Of a stretch of DNA of 64,000 nucleotides, positions 44,765-52,548 are shown piece by piece; position 1 is the stretch's first letter, and each line of letters begins with the position of its first letter. The notes under the pieces are model-generated. The model saw nothing but the letters and a program-made list of their open reading frames with translations. It had not been told where the DNA came from and ran no database searches. A program made the position numbers and the translations under genes. The stretch lies in assembly GCA_900473185.1 (NCBI GenBank), contig UCKU01000008.1, positions 62,001 to 126,000 of the forward strand, given 5' to 3'. This stretch comes from Hyphomicrobiales bacterium. GTDB taxonomy: Bacteria; Pseudomonadota; Alphaproteobacteria; Rhizobiales; Rhizobiaceae.

Positions 44765-45763
44765 GTGAGTATTTATCAGCGCACCTCCGTGGATGCGGCG
44801 CTTAATGTGCTGCGTGATATCAATCGGAACATGACGGTGACGCAGAACCATGTCACGACAGGTCTGCGCGTCGAGAAATCCAGAGATAATGCCGCCTATT
44901 GGTCGGTTGCGACGACAGCTCGCCACGACAACAAGGCCCTTTCCGCCATTCAGGATGCCCTTGGCATGGCGGCTGCCACCATGGGAACGGCATCTGCCGG
45001 CGTCGACAGCGTCGTCGACGTCGTCACCGAGATCAAGGCCAAGCTTGTCGCGGCAACCGAGCAGGGCGTCGACAAGACCAAGATCGGTGAAGAGCTCGAG
45101 CAGTTGAAGGCGCAGCTGCGCAGCGTTTCCGAAGGCGCCGGCTTCAACAACGACAACTGGATCATTCTCGACAATACCACGACGCCGACGCAGCCGCGCC
45201 AGATCCCGGCCTCCTTCATCCGTAATTCGGACGGTACGGTATCGGTCGGCATGCTGAGCTATCATATCGATATCCCGCCGAGCGGCGCGACCTCCTCCAA
45301 GGATGCACGCTATGTGATCGACGACCGGGCAGGCGGCACCGGCGAATATGGTGTGCTGACTTCCGCCTTCTTCGCAACCGAACTCGGCACCGCGCAGACC
45401 TGGGTGCTGACCAAGAGCAAGAACGGCAATACGGCCGGCCAGGTGGAAATCGGCCTGACGGCGAATACCAGCAAACAGGACCTGAACGAGATGATCAGCG
45501 TCGTCGATGCGGCGCTCGGACAGCTGACGACCGTCGGCTCGGCTTTCGGCGCACTGGAAAAGCGCATCAGCATTCAGGATGAATTCGCCAAGAACCTGTC
45601 CGACAACCTCACCTCAGGCATCGGCCGCCTCGTCGATGCTGATATGGAGGCGGAATCGAGCAAGCTCAGGGCACTGCAGACCCAGCAGCAGCTCGGCCTG
45701 CAATCGCTGAATATCGCCAACGCATCCTATGACACGGTTCGTCAGCTCTTCCAGAACTTCTAA
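44765..45763 (+). CDS. Flagellin
   Basis: The flagellar filament subunit, exported by the flagellar type III system. The 332-residue product has the conserved N-terminal D0/D1 helices (ISVDAALNVLRDINRNM-like start with NHVTTGLRVEKSRDNAAYWS) and the C-terminal D1/D0 helices (DADMEAESSKLRALQTQQQL and LQSLNIANASYDTVRQLFQN). The centre is short as in rhizobial complex-filament flagellins. GTG at 44765 follows GGAG. It lies apart from any other flagellar gene in the window and ends in a terminator, so it is a solitary flagellin gene. Confidence 0.95.
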   Translation: MSIYQRTSVDAALNVLRDINRNMTVTQNHVTTGLRVEKSRDNAAYWSVATTARHDNKALSAIQDALGMAAATMGTASAGVDSVVDVVTEIKAKLVAATEQGVDKTKIGEELEQLKAQLRSVSEGAGFNNDNWIILDNTTTPTQPRQIPASFIRNSDGTVSVGMLSYHIDIPPSGATSSKDARYVIDDRAGGTGEYGVLTSAFFATELGTAQTWVLTKSKNGNTAGQVEIGLTANTSKQDLNEMISVVDAALGQLTTVGSAFGALEKRISIQDEFAKNLSDNLTSGIGRLVDADMEAESSKLRALQTQQQLGLQSLNIANASYDTVRQLFQNF

Positions 45764-45782
45764 GCCTGAATTCAATAACATG

Positions 45783-45824
45783 ACCGCGCGGCAAGCCATG
45801 CTCACCGCGCGGTTTTCTCTTTGG
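45783..45824 (+). terminator. Intrinsic terminator after flagellin
   Basis: Stem ACCGCGCGG / CCGCGCGGT (45783-45791 with 45805-45813), 13-base loop, followed by TTTCTCTTT. Confidence 0.83.
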
Positions 45825-45837
45825 TAAAGTTCAGGCT

Positions 45838-46425
45838 TCAGGCGGCCTTTGCAGCCATCGTCGCCTTGGCCCACCAGACCAGTTCATCGAAGGCTGCCTT
45901 TACTGTCGGCAGCAGGTTCGCCTCGATTTCCTCGATCGGCTTGTTGCCGAAGGCTGGGTGGATCGACATGAAGTCGCCGCCGCCGATATGCACGGCACTA
46001 CGGGTGGAGACCATATGAAGCTCAACACCGATTCCGCGCAGATGTTCGACCGCGCGCGTGGCACCCGTGCCGCCATAGCCGATCGCGGTGAACGGCTTGC
46101 GCATCCATTCCTTGTAGGCTTGGTCGAGCGCATTCTTGAGAACGCCAGTGATCGAATGGTTGTATTCGGCAACGACGAAGATATAGCCGTCGAAGCGCCC
46201 GATCGTCTCCTGCCAGCGGACTGCTTCCGGATTCTGGCTTGGCATCCAAAAGTTCGACGCCATCTCCTCGAAGAAGGGCAGCGGGTGATCGCGCAGGTCG
46301 ATCAGTTCCACGTCGAAATCGTCACGTGCCTGAGCCTGTTTCAAAATCCATTGTGCCGGTGCGTCGGCAAATCGGGTGGGGCGGGTAGAGCCGATAATAA
46401 CGGCGATACGGGGCTTAGAATTCAA
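45838..46425 (-). CDS. NADPH-dependent FMN reductase
   Basis: A 195-residue flavodoxin-fold oxidoreductase (NADPH:quinone/azo/chromate reductase type). The FMN phosphate loop appears in AVIIGSTRPTRFADAPAQWI, and FVVAEYNHSITGVLKNALDQ is the conserved PEYN-like block. The TTG at 46425 is chosen because AGGAGG lies five bases before it; the frame extends to another TTG at 46452. It is divergent from the HxlR-type regulator, from which the start codons are 77 bases apart, with an inverted repeat between them. Confidence 0.88.
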   Translation of the reverse strand: MNSKPRIAVIIGSTRPTRFADAPAQWILKQAQARDDFDVELIDLRDHPLPFFEEMASNFWMPSQNPEAVRWQETIGRFDGYIFVVAEYNHSITGVLKNALDQAYKEWMRKPFTAIGYGGTGATRAVEHLRGIGVELHMVSTRSAVHIGGGDFMSIHPAFGNKPIEEIEANLLPTVKAAFDELVWWAKATMAAKAA

Positions 46426-46436
46426 AGTAACCTCCT

Positions 46437-46467
46437 GTAAGCTGGTTTCCAACGGTAACTAGCTTAC
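46437..46467. promoter_or_regulatory. Putative HxlR operator between the divergent genes
   Basis: GTAAGCTGGTT (46437-46447) and AACTAGCTTAC (46457-46467) form an 11-bp inverted repeat with one mismatch around a nine-base centre. It sits in the 77-base gap between the FMN reductase and HxlR starts and overlaps the likely promoters. HxlR/DUF24 proteins bind inverted repeats, so this is a good operator candidate. Confidence 0.6.
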
Positions 46468-46502
46468 GAATGGTTCGCGAGGTCGCACAAGGAGGCACTT
46501 TA

Positions 46503-46913
46503 TTGAAACCAGATAACCACGAGGAAACCGCTTCCTGCGAGGGCGCCGAAGACTGCGGGCAGGTTCACGCCTGCGATCACATCAGCCGCATGCTGGCGCG
46601 CATCAGCGACAAGTGGAGCCTGTTGGTGGTACGCGTGCTGGGTCACGGACCGCTGCGTTTCAACGCTTTGCGCCGCGAGGTCGGCGAGATCAGCCAGAAG
46701 GTGCTGGCATCGACATTGCGGGAACTGGAGGAGAACGGCTTCGTTTCCCGGACCGTCACGCCCACCACGCCGCCACAGGTCGAATATGCGCTGACGGATC
46801 TCGGCCGGGAGTTCCTGGATCCGGTTCGGGGGCTTGCCGAATGGGTCGTCGCAAACTCGGCGCGCATGGACGAGGCGCGGGCGGCCTATGCCAAACGCCG
46901 CGGGCTCGACTGA
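46503..46913 (+). CDS. HxlR family transcriptional regulator
   Basis: A winged-helix DUF24/HxlR regulator of 136 residues from the TTG at 46503, which follows AAGGAGG by seven bases. An ATG at 46470 is the alternative start. The HTH region is ISDKWSLLVVRVLGHGPLRF and NALRREVGEISQKVLASTLR, followed by the wing. The N-terminal extension carries three cysteines (residues 12, 18 and 24), including the one before DHISRML at the position where family redox sensors (YodB, HypR) keep their sensing Cys. It likely controls the divergent FMN reductase. Confidence 0.88.
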   Translation: MKPDNHEETASCEGAEDCGQVHACDHISRMLARISDKWSLLVVRVLGHGPLRFNALRREVGEISQKVLASTLRELEENGFVSRTVTPTTPPQVEYALTDLGREFLDPVRGLAEWVVANSARMDEARAAYAKRRGLD

Positions 46914-47077
46914 GGCAAGCGCTGCGGTTTGCCAATAAAGCTGGTGATATCGGGGCAGGACTGCAACAGGCCGATGTTTTCCATGGGAAATTTGTCTTAT
47001 GAGATAAGCATCTTCATCTTGTTGCCGCATTCCCTAATATCTGCTCGCACCAGCTTCGAACGGAGAACCTCCTGTCC

Positions 47078-47743
47078 ATGATCAAGAAATTCATCCTTCT
47101 GGCCGTTGCGGCGAGTTACCTCTCAGCTTGCACGACGACCGACCCCTATACTGGTGAGCAGAAGGTATCCAATACCGCTGGCGGTGCTGCCCTTGGCGCG
47201 CTCGGCGGTGCCCTCGTCGGTGTCGCCGTCGGCGGCGGCGGACATGGCAAGCGCAACGCGGCGCTGATCGGCGCCGGCATCGGCGCGCTCGCCGGCGGCG
47301 CGATCGGCAACTACATGGACCAGCAGGAAGCCGAGCTTCGCGCCCAGCTTGAAGGCACCGGAATTTCGGTCACCCGCCAGGGCGACAACATCATCCTCAA
47401 CATGCCGTCGAACATTACTTTCGATATCGACCAGGATGCGGTGAAGCCGGGCTTCTATCCGACGCTGAACTCGGTGGCGATCGTGCTGCGCAAGTTCAAC
47501 CGCACGCTGATCGACGTCAACGGACATACGGATTCGACCGGCAGCCTGCAGCACAACCAGGATCTGTCGCAGCGCCGCGCGCTTTCGGTTGCCGATTATC
47601 TCGGCGGCCAGGGCATCGATCAGCGCCGCGTCTCTGCCGTCGGCTTCGGCCCGTCGCAGCCGGTCGCTTCCAACGCGTCCGAAGCCGGTCGCGCCCAGAA
47701 CCGCCGCGTCGAAATCCAGATCGCGCCGATCACCCAGGGCTGA
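47078..47743 (+). CDS. OmpA family outer-membrane lipoprotein
   Basis: A 221-residue lipoprotein with a lipobox at LSAC and an N-terminal Gly/Ala-rich segment (AAGALGGALVGVAVGGGG-like, glycine-zipper motif) that may insert in or contact the membrane. The C-terminal OmpA domain binds peptidoglycan: ITFDIDQDAVKPGFYPTLN, then DVNGHTDSTGS and NQDLSQRRALSVADYLGGQG. The domain order resembles Pal-like or YiaD-like proteins. It is monocistronic, with its own terminator. Confidence 0.9.
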   Translation: MIKKFILLAVAASYLSACTTTDPYTGEQKVSNTAGGAALGALGGALVGVAVGGGGHGKRNAALIGAGIGALAGGAIGNYMDQQEAELRAQLEGTGISVTRQGDNIILNMPSNITFDIDQDAVKPGFYPTLNSVAIVLRKFNRTLIDVNGHTDSTGSLQHNQDLSQRRALSVADYLGGQGIDQRRVSAVGFGPSQPVASNASEAGRAQNRRVEIQIAPITQG

Positions 47744-47765
47744 TCGGTCGCATCCAGACGATATG

Positions 47766-47794
47766 AAGGCCGGGGCATTGCCCGGCCTTTTTTC
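47766..47794 (+). terminator. Intrinsic terminator after OmpA-like gene
   Basis: Stem AAGGCCGGG / CCCGGCCTT (47766-47774 with 47781-47789), six-base loop, followed by TTTTTC. Confidence 0.88.
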
Positions 47795-47811
47795 GTTTCC
47801 GGCCGTTTGCC

Positions 47812-48219
47812 TCAATGCTGCATCGTCGCGCCTTTGGTGATCTTGTCGACGATCTTCTTGTCGGCGCGCAGCGCGATGCCAACGACCTTGGCATCATCGG
47901 GGGCGTATTCGGCGAAGACGGCGCGATTGGCCGTATCATGGCCGGTTGCAAACATCTCCTCGATGAAGACCGAGGAGGTTACCTCGCGCTCCAGCGCGCG
48001 GCGGTGGATCGTGGATATTGTCGCTTCATCGGCCGACAAGACGATGATCGGCTGGATGGATAGCGGGTTGTAGAGATTGCCGGCACGATCCTTGTAGGGC
48101 TCGCCGATGATTTCAGGATATTGCCCGGCGATGCCTGTCGAAAGGAAGGCCGTGACATTCAGCTTCTGCCAGCCGGCAAGATTGTTTCGCAGGACGATCG
48201 CAATTTTGGTATCAAACAT
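47812..48219 (-). CDS. DUF2000 family protein
   Basis: A 135-residue soluble protein beginning MFDTKIAIVLRNNLAGWQKL and containing LSIQPIIVLSADEATISTIHRR, the DUF2000 pattern. The fold is thought to be a peptidyl-tRNA hydrolase 2-like fold, and function is unknown. The start at 48219 fits the family; an ATG at 48234 is five codons further upstream. It is divergent from an AraC regulator only about 33 bases away. Confidence 0.8.
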   Translation of the reverse strand: MFDTKIAIVLRNNLAGWQKLNVTAFLSTGIAGQYPEIIGEPYKDRAGNLYNPLSIQPIIVLSADEATISTIHRRALEREVTSSVFIEEMFATGHDTANRAVFAEYAPDDAKVVGIALRADKKIVDKITKGATMQH

Positions 48220-48252
48220 TCCAGTCTCTTTCATCAGGGTGTCGGAAACGCA

Positions 48253-49167
48253 TTGAGCCAGGATCTAACGCCGCAGGTCTTCGAGGGTCTTGAACGTTTG
48301 TGCGAGCCGCAGGGCGGCAGCGGCATACTGGCCGCGCCCGCCGGCAGCGGCATCCTGACTGCGCCGGCCTTTCCGGGCATCGAGCGTATCGAGGCGCAGT
48401 TCTCGGGTAATGTCTTCGAGCCGCATCGGCACGATACCTATGCGCTCGGCGTGACGCTGCATGGGGTACAGACCTTCACCTATCGCGGCGAGCGGCGCTT
48501 CAGCATGCCGGGGCAGGTGATCGTCTTGCATCCCGACGAGGAGCATGACGGCGGAGCGGCGACCGAGGCCGGACTGCATTACCGCATGCTCTACATGGAG
48601 CCGGCGCTCTTGATGGAATGCCTGGAGGCGGAAAAGATCGGGCTTCCCTTCGTCGATCAGCCAGTCATCGCCGACGGCGCGCTGGCGCAAGTGCTGCTCG
48701 CAGCACTCGGCGAACTCGACCGGGAGCTAGACGAACTTTTCGTCGACGATTTCGTCAGCCGCGTGGCGGGCGGGTTGTCGCGCCATTCGCAGGTACACCG
48801 CCGGGCTCTCGGCACGGTTGCCTGGAGGCAGGTGCGTGCGGCGCGCGATTATCTGGAGGCGCATGCATTGCGGCCAGTGCGCTCCGGGGAACTGGAAAGC
48901 ATTACCGGCCTCGACCGTTTCACCCTGTCACGGCATTTCCGCACGGCTTTCGCCACCAGCCCGCATCGCTACATGCTGATGCGGCGGCTGCAGCAGGCAA
49001 AAGCGTTGATGGGCGAGGGCGAAGGTTTCGCCGATGTGGCGGTCGCCACTGGCTTTGCCGACCAGGCACATTTCATCCGGCATTTCAAGAAGGCCTATGG
49101 GGTGACGCCTGGACGATGGGTGGGGCTTCAGCGGACAGCGCAGGTCAGCAATGGCGGCGTATCATAG
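48253..49167 (+). CDS. AraC family transcriptional regulator with cupin sensor
   Basis: A 304-residue regulator. The N-terminal AraC-type cupin sensor is seen in FEPHRHDTYALGVTLHGVQT and FSMPGQVIVLHPDEEHDG. The C-terminal DNA-binding domain has ITGLDRFTLSRHFRTAFATS and FADVAVATGFADQAHFIRHF. The start is uncertain: TTG at 48253 is used because frames reaching 48121 overlap the DUF2000 gene. It likely controls the adjacent DUF2000 gene. Confidence 0.85.
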   Translation: MSQDLTPQVFEGLERLCEPQGGSGILAAPAGSGILTAPAFPGIERIEAQFSGNVFEPHRHDTYALGVTLHGVQTFTYRGERRFSMPGQVIVLHPDEEHDGGAATEAGLHYRMLYMEPALLMECLEAEKIGLPFVDQPVIADGALAQVLLAALGELDRELDELFVDDFVSRVAGGLSRHSQVHRRALGTVAWRQVRAARDYLEAHALRPVRSGELESITGLDRFTLSRHFRTAFATSPHRYMLMRRLQQAKALMGEGEGFADVAVATGFADQAHFIRHFKKAYGVTPGRWVGLQRTAQVSNGGVS

Positions 49168-49869
49168 CGCTTGGCGCGAACGGGAAAGTTCGGCTTCACG
49201 CCATTGCAGCCATTGCTGTCTCAATTTGCCTCTAGACAGGCCGATGGTCTCTTCGAGAACCTTGAGATCGAGAATGCGTTCGGTGCGAAAATGGCGAAAG
49301 GCCTGTTTGGATTCGCACCACGCAATCAAAAGACAGCGCGCATCCTCATAACCCAGGAGTACCGGCCACACGATACGGCTGGTTACCGCGCCATTCGCGG
49401 CGCGATATTCAAGCTCAATCTTTCGCCCCTCCCTGATCGCCCGCCGGACTGGACGGCTGTCGAGCGTCAGGCTGTCCATGACCTCGCCAGGTTTCAGGCT
49501 GACCGAAGGTTCGGCAATGAACGGAAGAAGGTCGTCCGGTACGGTTGATGCAATCTTTGCGATGACATCTCTGGCCGCAGTGTTGATGGCCGGGTCACCC
49601 AGCTTTGCCACCATCTGAACGCCCAGTAGAACAGCCTCGATTTCCTCTGCAGTCAGCATCAGCGGCGGCATATCGTATCGTGGGTCAAGGACGTAGCCAA
49701 AGCCAGCTTCCCCTTCGATGGGAACGCGCTGGCCAATCAGGTGGGCAATGTCACGATAGACGGTTCGTCGCGCGACCTCGAGTTCGTCCGCAAGCTGCGC
49801 CGAGGTGACGGGGCGGTTTGACCTTCGAAGAATCTGAATGATCTGAAAAAGCCGTTCCGCTTTTCGCAT
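49162..49869 (-). CDS. WYL-domain transcriptional regulator (YafY type)
   Basis: A 235-residue regulator with an N-terminal DeoR-like winged helix (AERLFQIIQILRRSNRPVTS, DELEVARRTVYRDIAHLIGQ) and a C-terminal WYL domain (AIREGRKIELEYRAANGAVT, GYEDARCLLIAWCESKQAFR). The ligand is unknown. The ATG at 49869 gives the standard MRKAERLFQI start. It overlaps the AraC gene end by six bases and is divergent from a VOC gene (gap 85 bases) that it likely regulates. Confidence 0.88.
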   Translation of the reverse strand: MRKAERLFQIIQILRRSNRPVTSAQLADELEVARRTVYRDIAHLIGQRVPIEGEAGFGYVLDPRYDMPPLMLTAEEIEAVLLGVQMVAKLGDPAINTAARDVIAKIASTVPDDLLPFIAEPSVSLKPGEVMDSLTLDSRPVRRAIREGRKIELEYRAANGAVTSRIVWPVLLGYEDARCLLIAWCESKQAFRHFRTERILDLKVLEETIGLSRGKLRQQWLQWREAELSRSRQAL

Positions 49870-49896
49870 GGCTGGTGACTCCTGCTGCCACAACGC

Positions 49897-49915
49897 TGGC
49901 AGGATGACTATGTCA
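49897..49915. promoter_or_regulatory. Putative WYL regulator operator
   Basis: TGGCA (49897-49901) and TGTCA (49911-49915) form a near-inverted repeat around GGATGACTA, with the tighter palindrome TGACTATGTCA (49905-49915) inside. It lies in the 85-base gap between the WYL regulator and the VOC gene. It is proposed as an operator from position and symmetry only. Confidence 0.42.
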
Positions 49916-49954
49916 CAAGAGCGGGCAAAGAGATCATTACGCACGAAGGAGAAA

Positions 49955-50356
49955 ATGATGAAACTCGCATCCACCCGTCTCGTCGCTTCGGACATCGAAA
50001 GCATGGTGGCCTTCTATGAACTCGTGACGGGCTATCGCGCGGACTGGCTTGCTCCCGTCTTTGCCGAGATCGTGACACCCGGTGCCGCCGTGGCGATAGG
50101 GAGCGCGGAAACGGTTGCGCTCTTCAAAGAGGGCAGTGCGGAGCCACGCGCAAATAAAACCGCCATTCTTGAATTCATGGTATCGGACGTCGATGCTGAA
50201 TTCGCTCGGCTCAAGGATCATGTCGAGGTGGTGCATGAACCCAAGGATTTGCCGTGGGGAAATCGCACGGTGCAGTTCTCCGACCCGGAGGGCACCCGCG
50301 TGGCGCTTTATACACCCGTTACCGAGGCTGCGAGACAACGCTTCAGCGGTCGATAG
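49955..50356 (+). CDS. VOC family (glyoxalase-like) protein
   Basis: A 133-residue single-domain VOC protein: MKLASTRLVASDIESMVAFY, ELVTGYRADWLAPVFAEIVT, then VEVVHEPKDLPWGNRTVQFS and DPEGTRVALYTPV. Such proteins often act as glyoxalases, dioxygenases or drug-binding proteins; the substrate is unknown. The first of two ATGs at 49955 follows AAGGAGAAA. Pairing with a WYL regulator is a common arrangement for this type. Confidence 0.86.
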   Translation: MMKLASTRLVASDIESMVAFYELVTGYRADWLAPVFAEIVTPGAAVAIGSAETVALFKEGSAEPRANKTAILEFMVSDVDAEFARLKDHVEVVHEPKDLPWGNRTVQFSDPEGTRVALYTPVTEAARQRFSGR

Positions 50357-50549
50357 GCACGGCTGGCCACGCTATTTATCCGTAAAGCGGCATTATCATA
50401 TGCATTGCGCATGCCTACAGCAAGAAAGATTGATGACATAACTTGTCTCCCGGGTCCGAGCTATCGGCATCAGCCGAAGGCTCTCTCCACTACGACGCCT
50501 GGCTGCGCAATCGGCAGCCGGTGACAGGGAAAAGGTTCAAGGCGCAACT

Positions 50550-51503
50550 ATGTCTTCAAATGATAAGCCACTTATTGCAATTGTCGGTGCAACCAGCAAA
50601 CAGGGTCGTAGCGTCGCAGCGACGCTCCTTCGCAGCGAACGTTTCCGCGTACGCGCCTTAACCCGAAAAAAGGATTCACCCGAGGCTCTAAGTCTGGAGA
50701 AACTTGGAGCCGAGATTGTAACCGTCCCTCTCCAGCTTGGCTTCCAGAAGGATCTCGTAGCTGCCTTCAAAGGCGCGGACGGGGCATTTCTGATGACGCC
50801 GCCCGTCATGCCACCGGCGACAATAGAGGTTCCCATCGGCCGCCAACTGGCGGATGCGGCGGTCGAGGCAGGCGTCGGACATATTGTTTTCAGCACGCTC
50901 GAGAATGTCGACGCCATCTCCGGCGGGACGAAATTTGCTCCGCACTTCACCGACAAAGGGCGCGTTGCAGATTATATTCGCGGTCTGCCGATCTCTCATT
51001 CCTTCGTCATGCTGGCATTCTTCTACACGAATCTTCTCGAATATTATCCGCCGCGCATGGAAGGTGACACGCTCGTGCTGCCGATTTATCTTCCCGAAGA
51101 TTTTAGAGCGCCTTTTGTTGATCCGCTCACCGCGACCGGGCCGGCTGTGCTGGAAATTTTCTCAAATCCCGAGCGCTACAACGGGAAAACGCTGCCTATC
51201 GTTGGCGATATCCTCTCTCCGCGCGAGATGGTCGAAACTTTCCGAGAGGTAACCGGCCTCAAGGCAGAATATCGAAACGCTTTCACCAGGGATGGCCTGC
51301 TGCGGCATTTTCCGGAGTTTGGCGCCAACGAGCTTTTCGTGCGCGAGCTTCTAGGGATGGTCGAGTATGCTGTCGAATATGGTTATTTCGGCAGGGAGCA
51401 TGATCTGGAATGGAGCCGTCGCCTGAATCCCGACACGCTCGACTGGAAGCAGTATCTTGGAACCACGGGCTGGCGCGGCGACAAGCGATCTTTCGGGCTC
51501 TAA
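50550..51503 (+). CDS. NmrA-like NAD(P)-binding protein
   Basis: A 317-residue atypical SDR of the NmrA/HSCARG group. The dinucleotide motif appears as AIVGATSKQGRSVAATLLRS (glycines in GATSKQG); the catalytic Tyr-xxx-Lys of classical SDRs is not obvious, as expected for NmrA-like proteins, which often act as NADP sensors or regulators. The segment 50350-50550 upstream looks less GC-rich than the rest. It is convergent with the following LysR gene, the stops being one base apart. Confidence 0.84.
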   Translation: MSSNDKPLIAIVGATSKQGRSVAATLLRSERFRVRALTRKKDSPEALSLEKLGAEIVTVPLQLGFQKDLVAAFKGADGAFLMTPPVMPPATIEVPIGRQLADAAVEAGVGHIVFSTLENVDAISGGTKFAPHFTDKGRVADYIRGLPISHSFVMLAFFYTNLLEYYPPRMEGDTLVLPIYLPEDFRAPFVDPLTATGPAVLEIFSNPERYNGKTLPIVGDILSPREMVETFREVTGLKAEYRNAFTRDGLLRHFPEFGANELFVRELLGMVEYAVEYGYFGREHDLEWSRRLNPDTLDWKQYLGTTGWRGDKRSFGL

Positions 51504-51504
51504 G

Positions 51505-52425
51505 TCACGATGGGCGGATTCCCGGCAGCTTAGAAATCTCGGCGACAAGAAAATCGGTGAGAAGGCGAACGCGGGCAATAGCGGAACGCTCAGGCACGAT
51601 GAGCAGGCTCAGCGGGACCGGCGACGGGCGATAGTCTTCGAGCACGACCTCGAGCCGACCGTCGTCCAGGAGATCGTGGATCAGCCAAAGATGGGTGGGA
51701 CCGATGCCGCGTCCTGCGGCCAAGGCTTCGCGCGCTGCAAGCCCGTGATCGACGCGTAGCCTCCCATTGACTGGAACCGTCACATTCCCGCCATGGCGGG
51801 AGGAGAGAGCGATCTGATCGCTCCCGGCCACATTGGACATGATGACGGTTTCGTATCGCGAGAGATCGTCCGGGCGCTCCGGCCGCCCGTGAGCGGAGAA
51901 ATAAGCCGGAGCGCCTACCATCAGCCGATGGCTTTTTCCGAGCGCATGAAGCTTCATGGAGCTGTCGGTGAGAGGCCCAAGCCGGAGTGCCAGGTCAACG
52001 CCTTCGCGAACCAGGTCGATGCGCTCGTCGGTCAGGTTGAGATCGACGCTGATATCAGGATGCTGGTCCTGAAATTCGAAGATGAGGCGGGTGATGTGCA
52101 TCACGCCAAGCGCTGCAGTACACGAAAGCCTGACAGCGCCTGCGGCCGCCCGACGGGCGTTTCTGGCTTCCTCGGTAGCTTGTTCGACCAGGCGTAATAC
52201 CTGAAGGCAGTTGGTATAGTAGCGGCTGCCTTCGTCGGTCAGGGTGACGCGACGCGTGGTTCGGCTGAGGAGAGGTACGCCGACTGCGTCCTCGAGCTCA
52301 TTGAGGTGCCGCGTCACGGTTGATTGACCGACGCGGAGCTCCCTTGCCACCGTAGACAGGTTGCCTCGCTCGGCAACGCGAACAAAGGTGCGCATTCTGT
52401 CGAGAGACAGTCCGGTGTTATCCAT
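51505..52425 (-). CDS. LysR family transcriptional regulator
   Basis: A 306-residue LTTR. The N-terminal winged helix is RMRTFVRVAERGNLSTVARE with LRVGQSTVTRHLNELEDAVG and VPLLSRTTRRVTLTDEGSRY; the C-terminal periplasmic-binding-like effector domain follows (VRLSCTAALGVMHITRLIFE). Its effector and target are unknown; its neighbours are the convergent NmrA-like gene and the AbrB-type membrane gene. Confidence 0.92.
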   Translation of the reverse strand: MDNTGLSLDRMRTFVRVAERGNLSTVARELRVGQSTVTRHLNELEDAVGVPLLSRTTRRVTLTDEGSRYYTNCLQVLRLVEQATEEARNARRAAAGAVRLSCTAALGVMHITRLIFEFQDQHPDISVDLNLTDERIDLVREGVDLALRLGPLTDSSMKLHALGKSHRLMVGAPAYFSAHGRPERPDDLSRYETVIMSNVAGSDQIALSSRHGGNVTVPVNGRLRVDHGLAAREALAAGRGIGPTHLWLIHDLLDDGRLEVVLEDYRPSPVPLSLLIVPERSAIARVRLLTDFLVAEISKLPGIRPS

Positions 52426-52548
52426 TTTTCAGCACAGTGATGTTCATTCAATCAATGTAGGGAATAACCGGGCCTGCGACCAGTCAAGCATGGGCAGGAC
52501 AGTCCGGAGGCTCTTTCGACGGCCGCACATGTTGACGATTTCCCGACC

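Noticed and set aside
48121..48252. N-terminal extension of the second AraC regulator
   Set aside because: It runs antisense through the DUF2000 gene and has no ribosome site; a TTG just beyond is more plausible.
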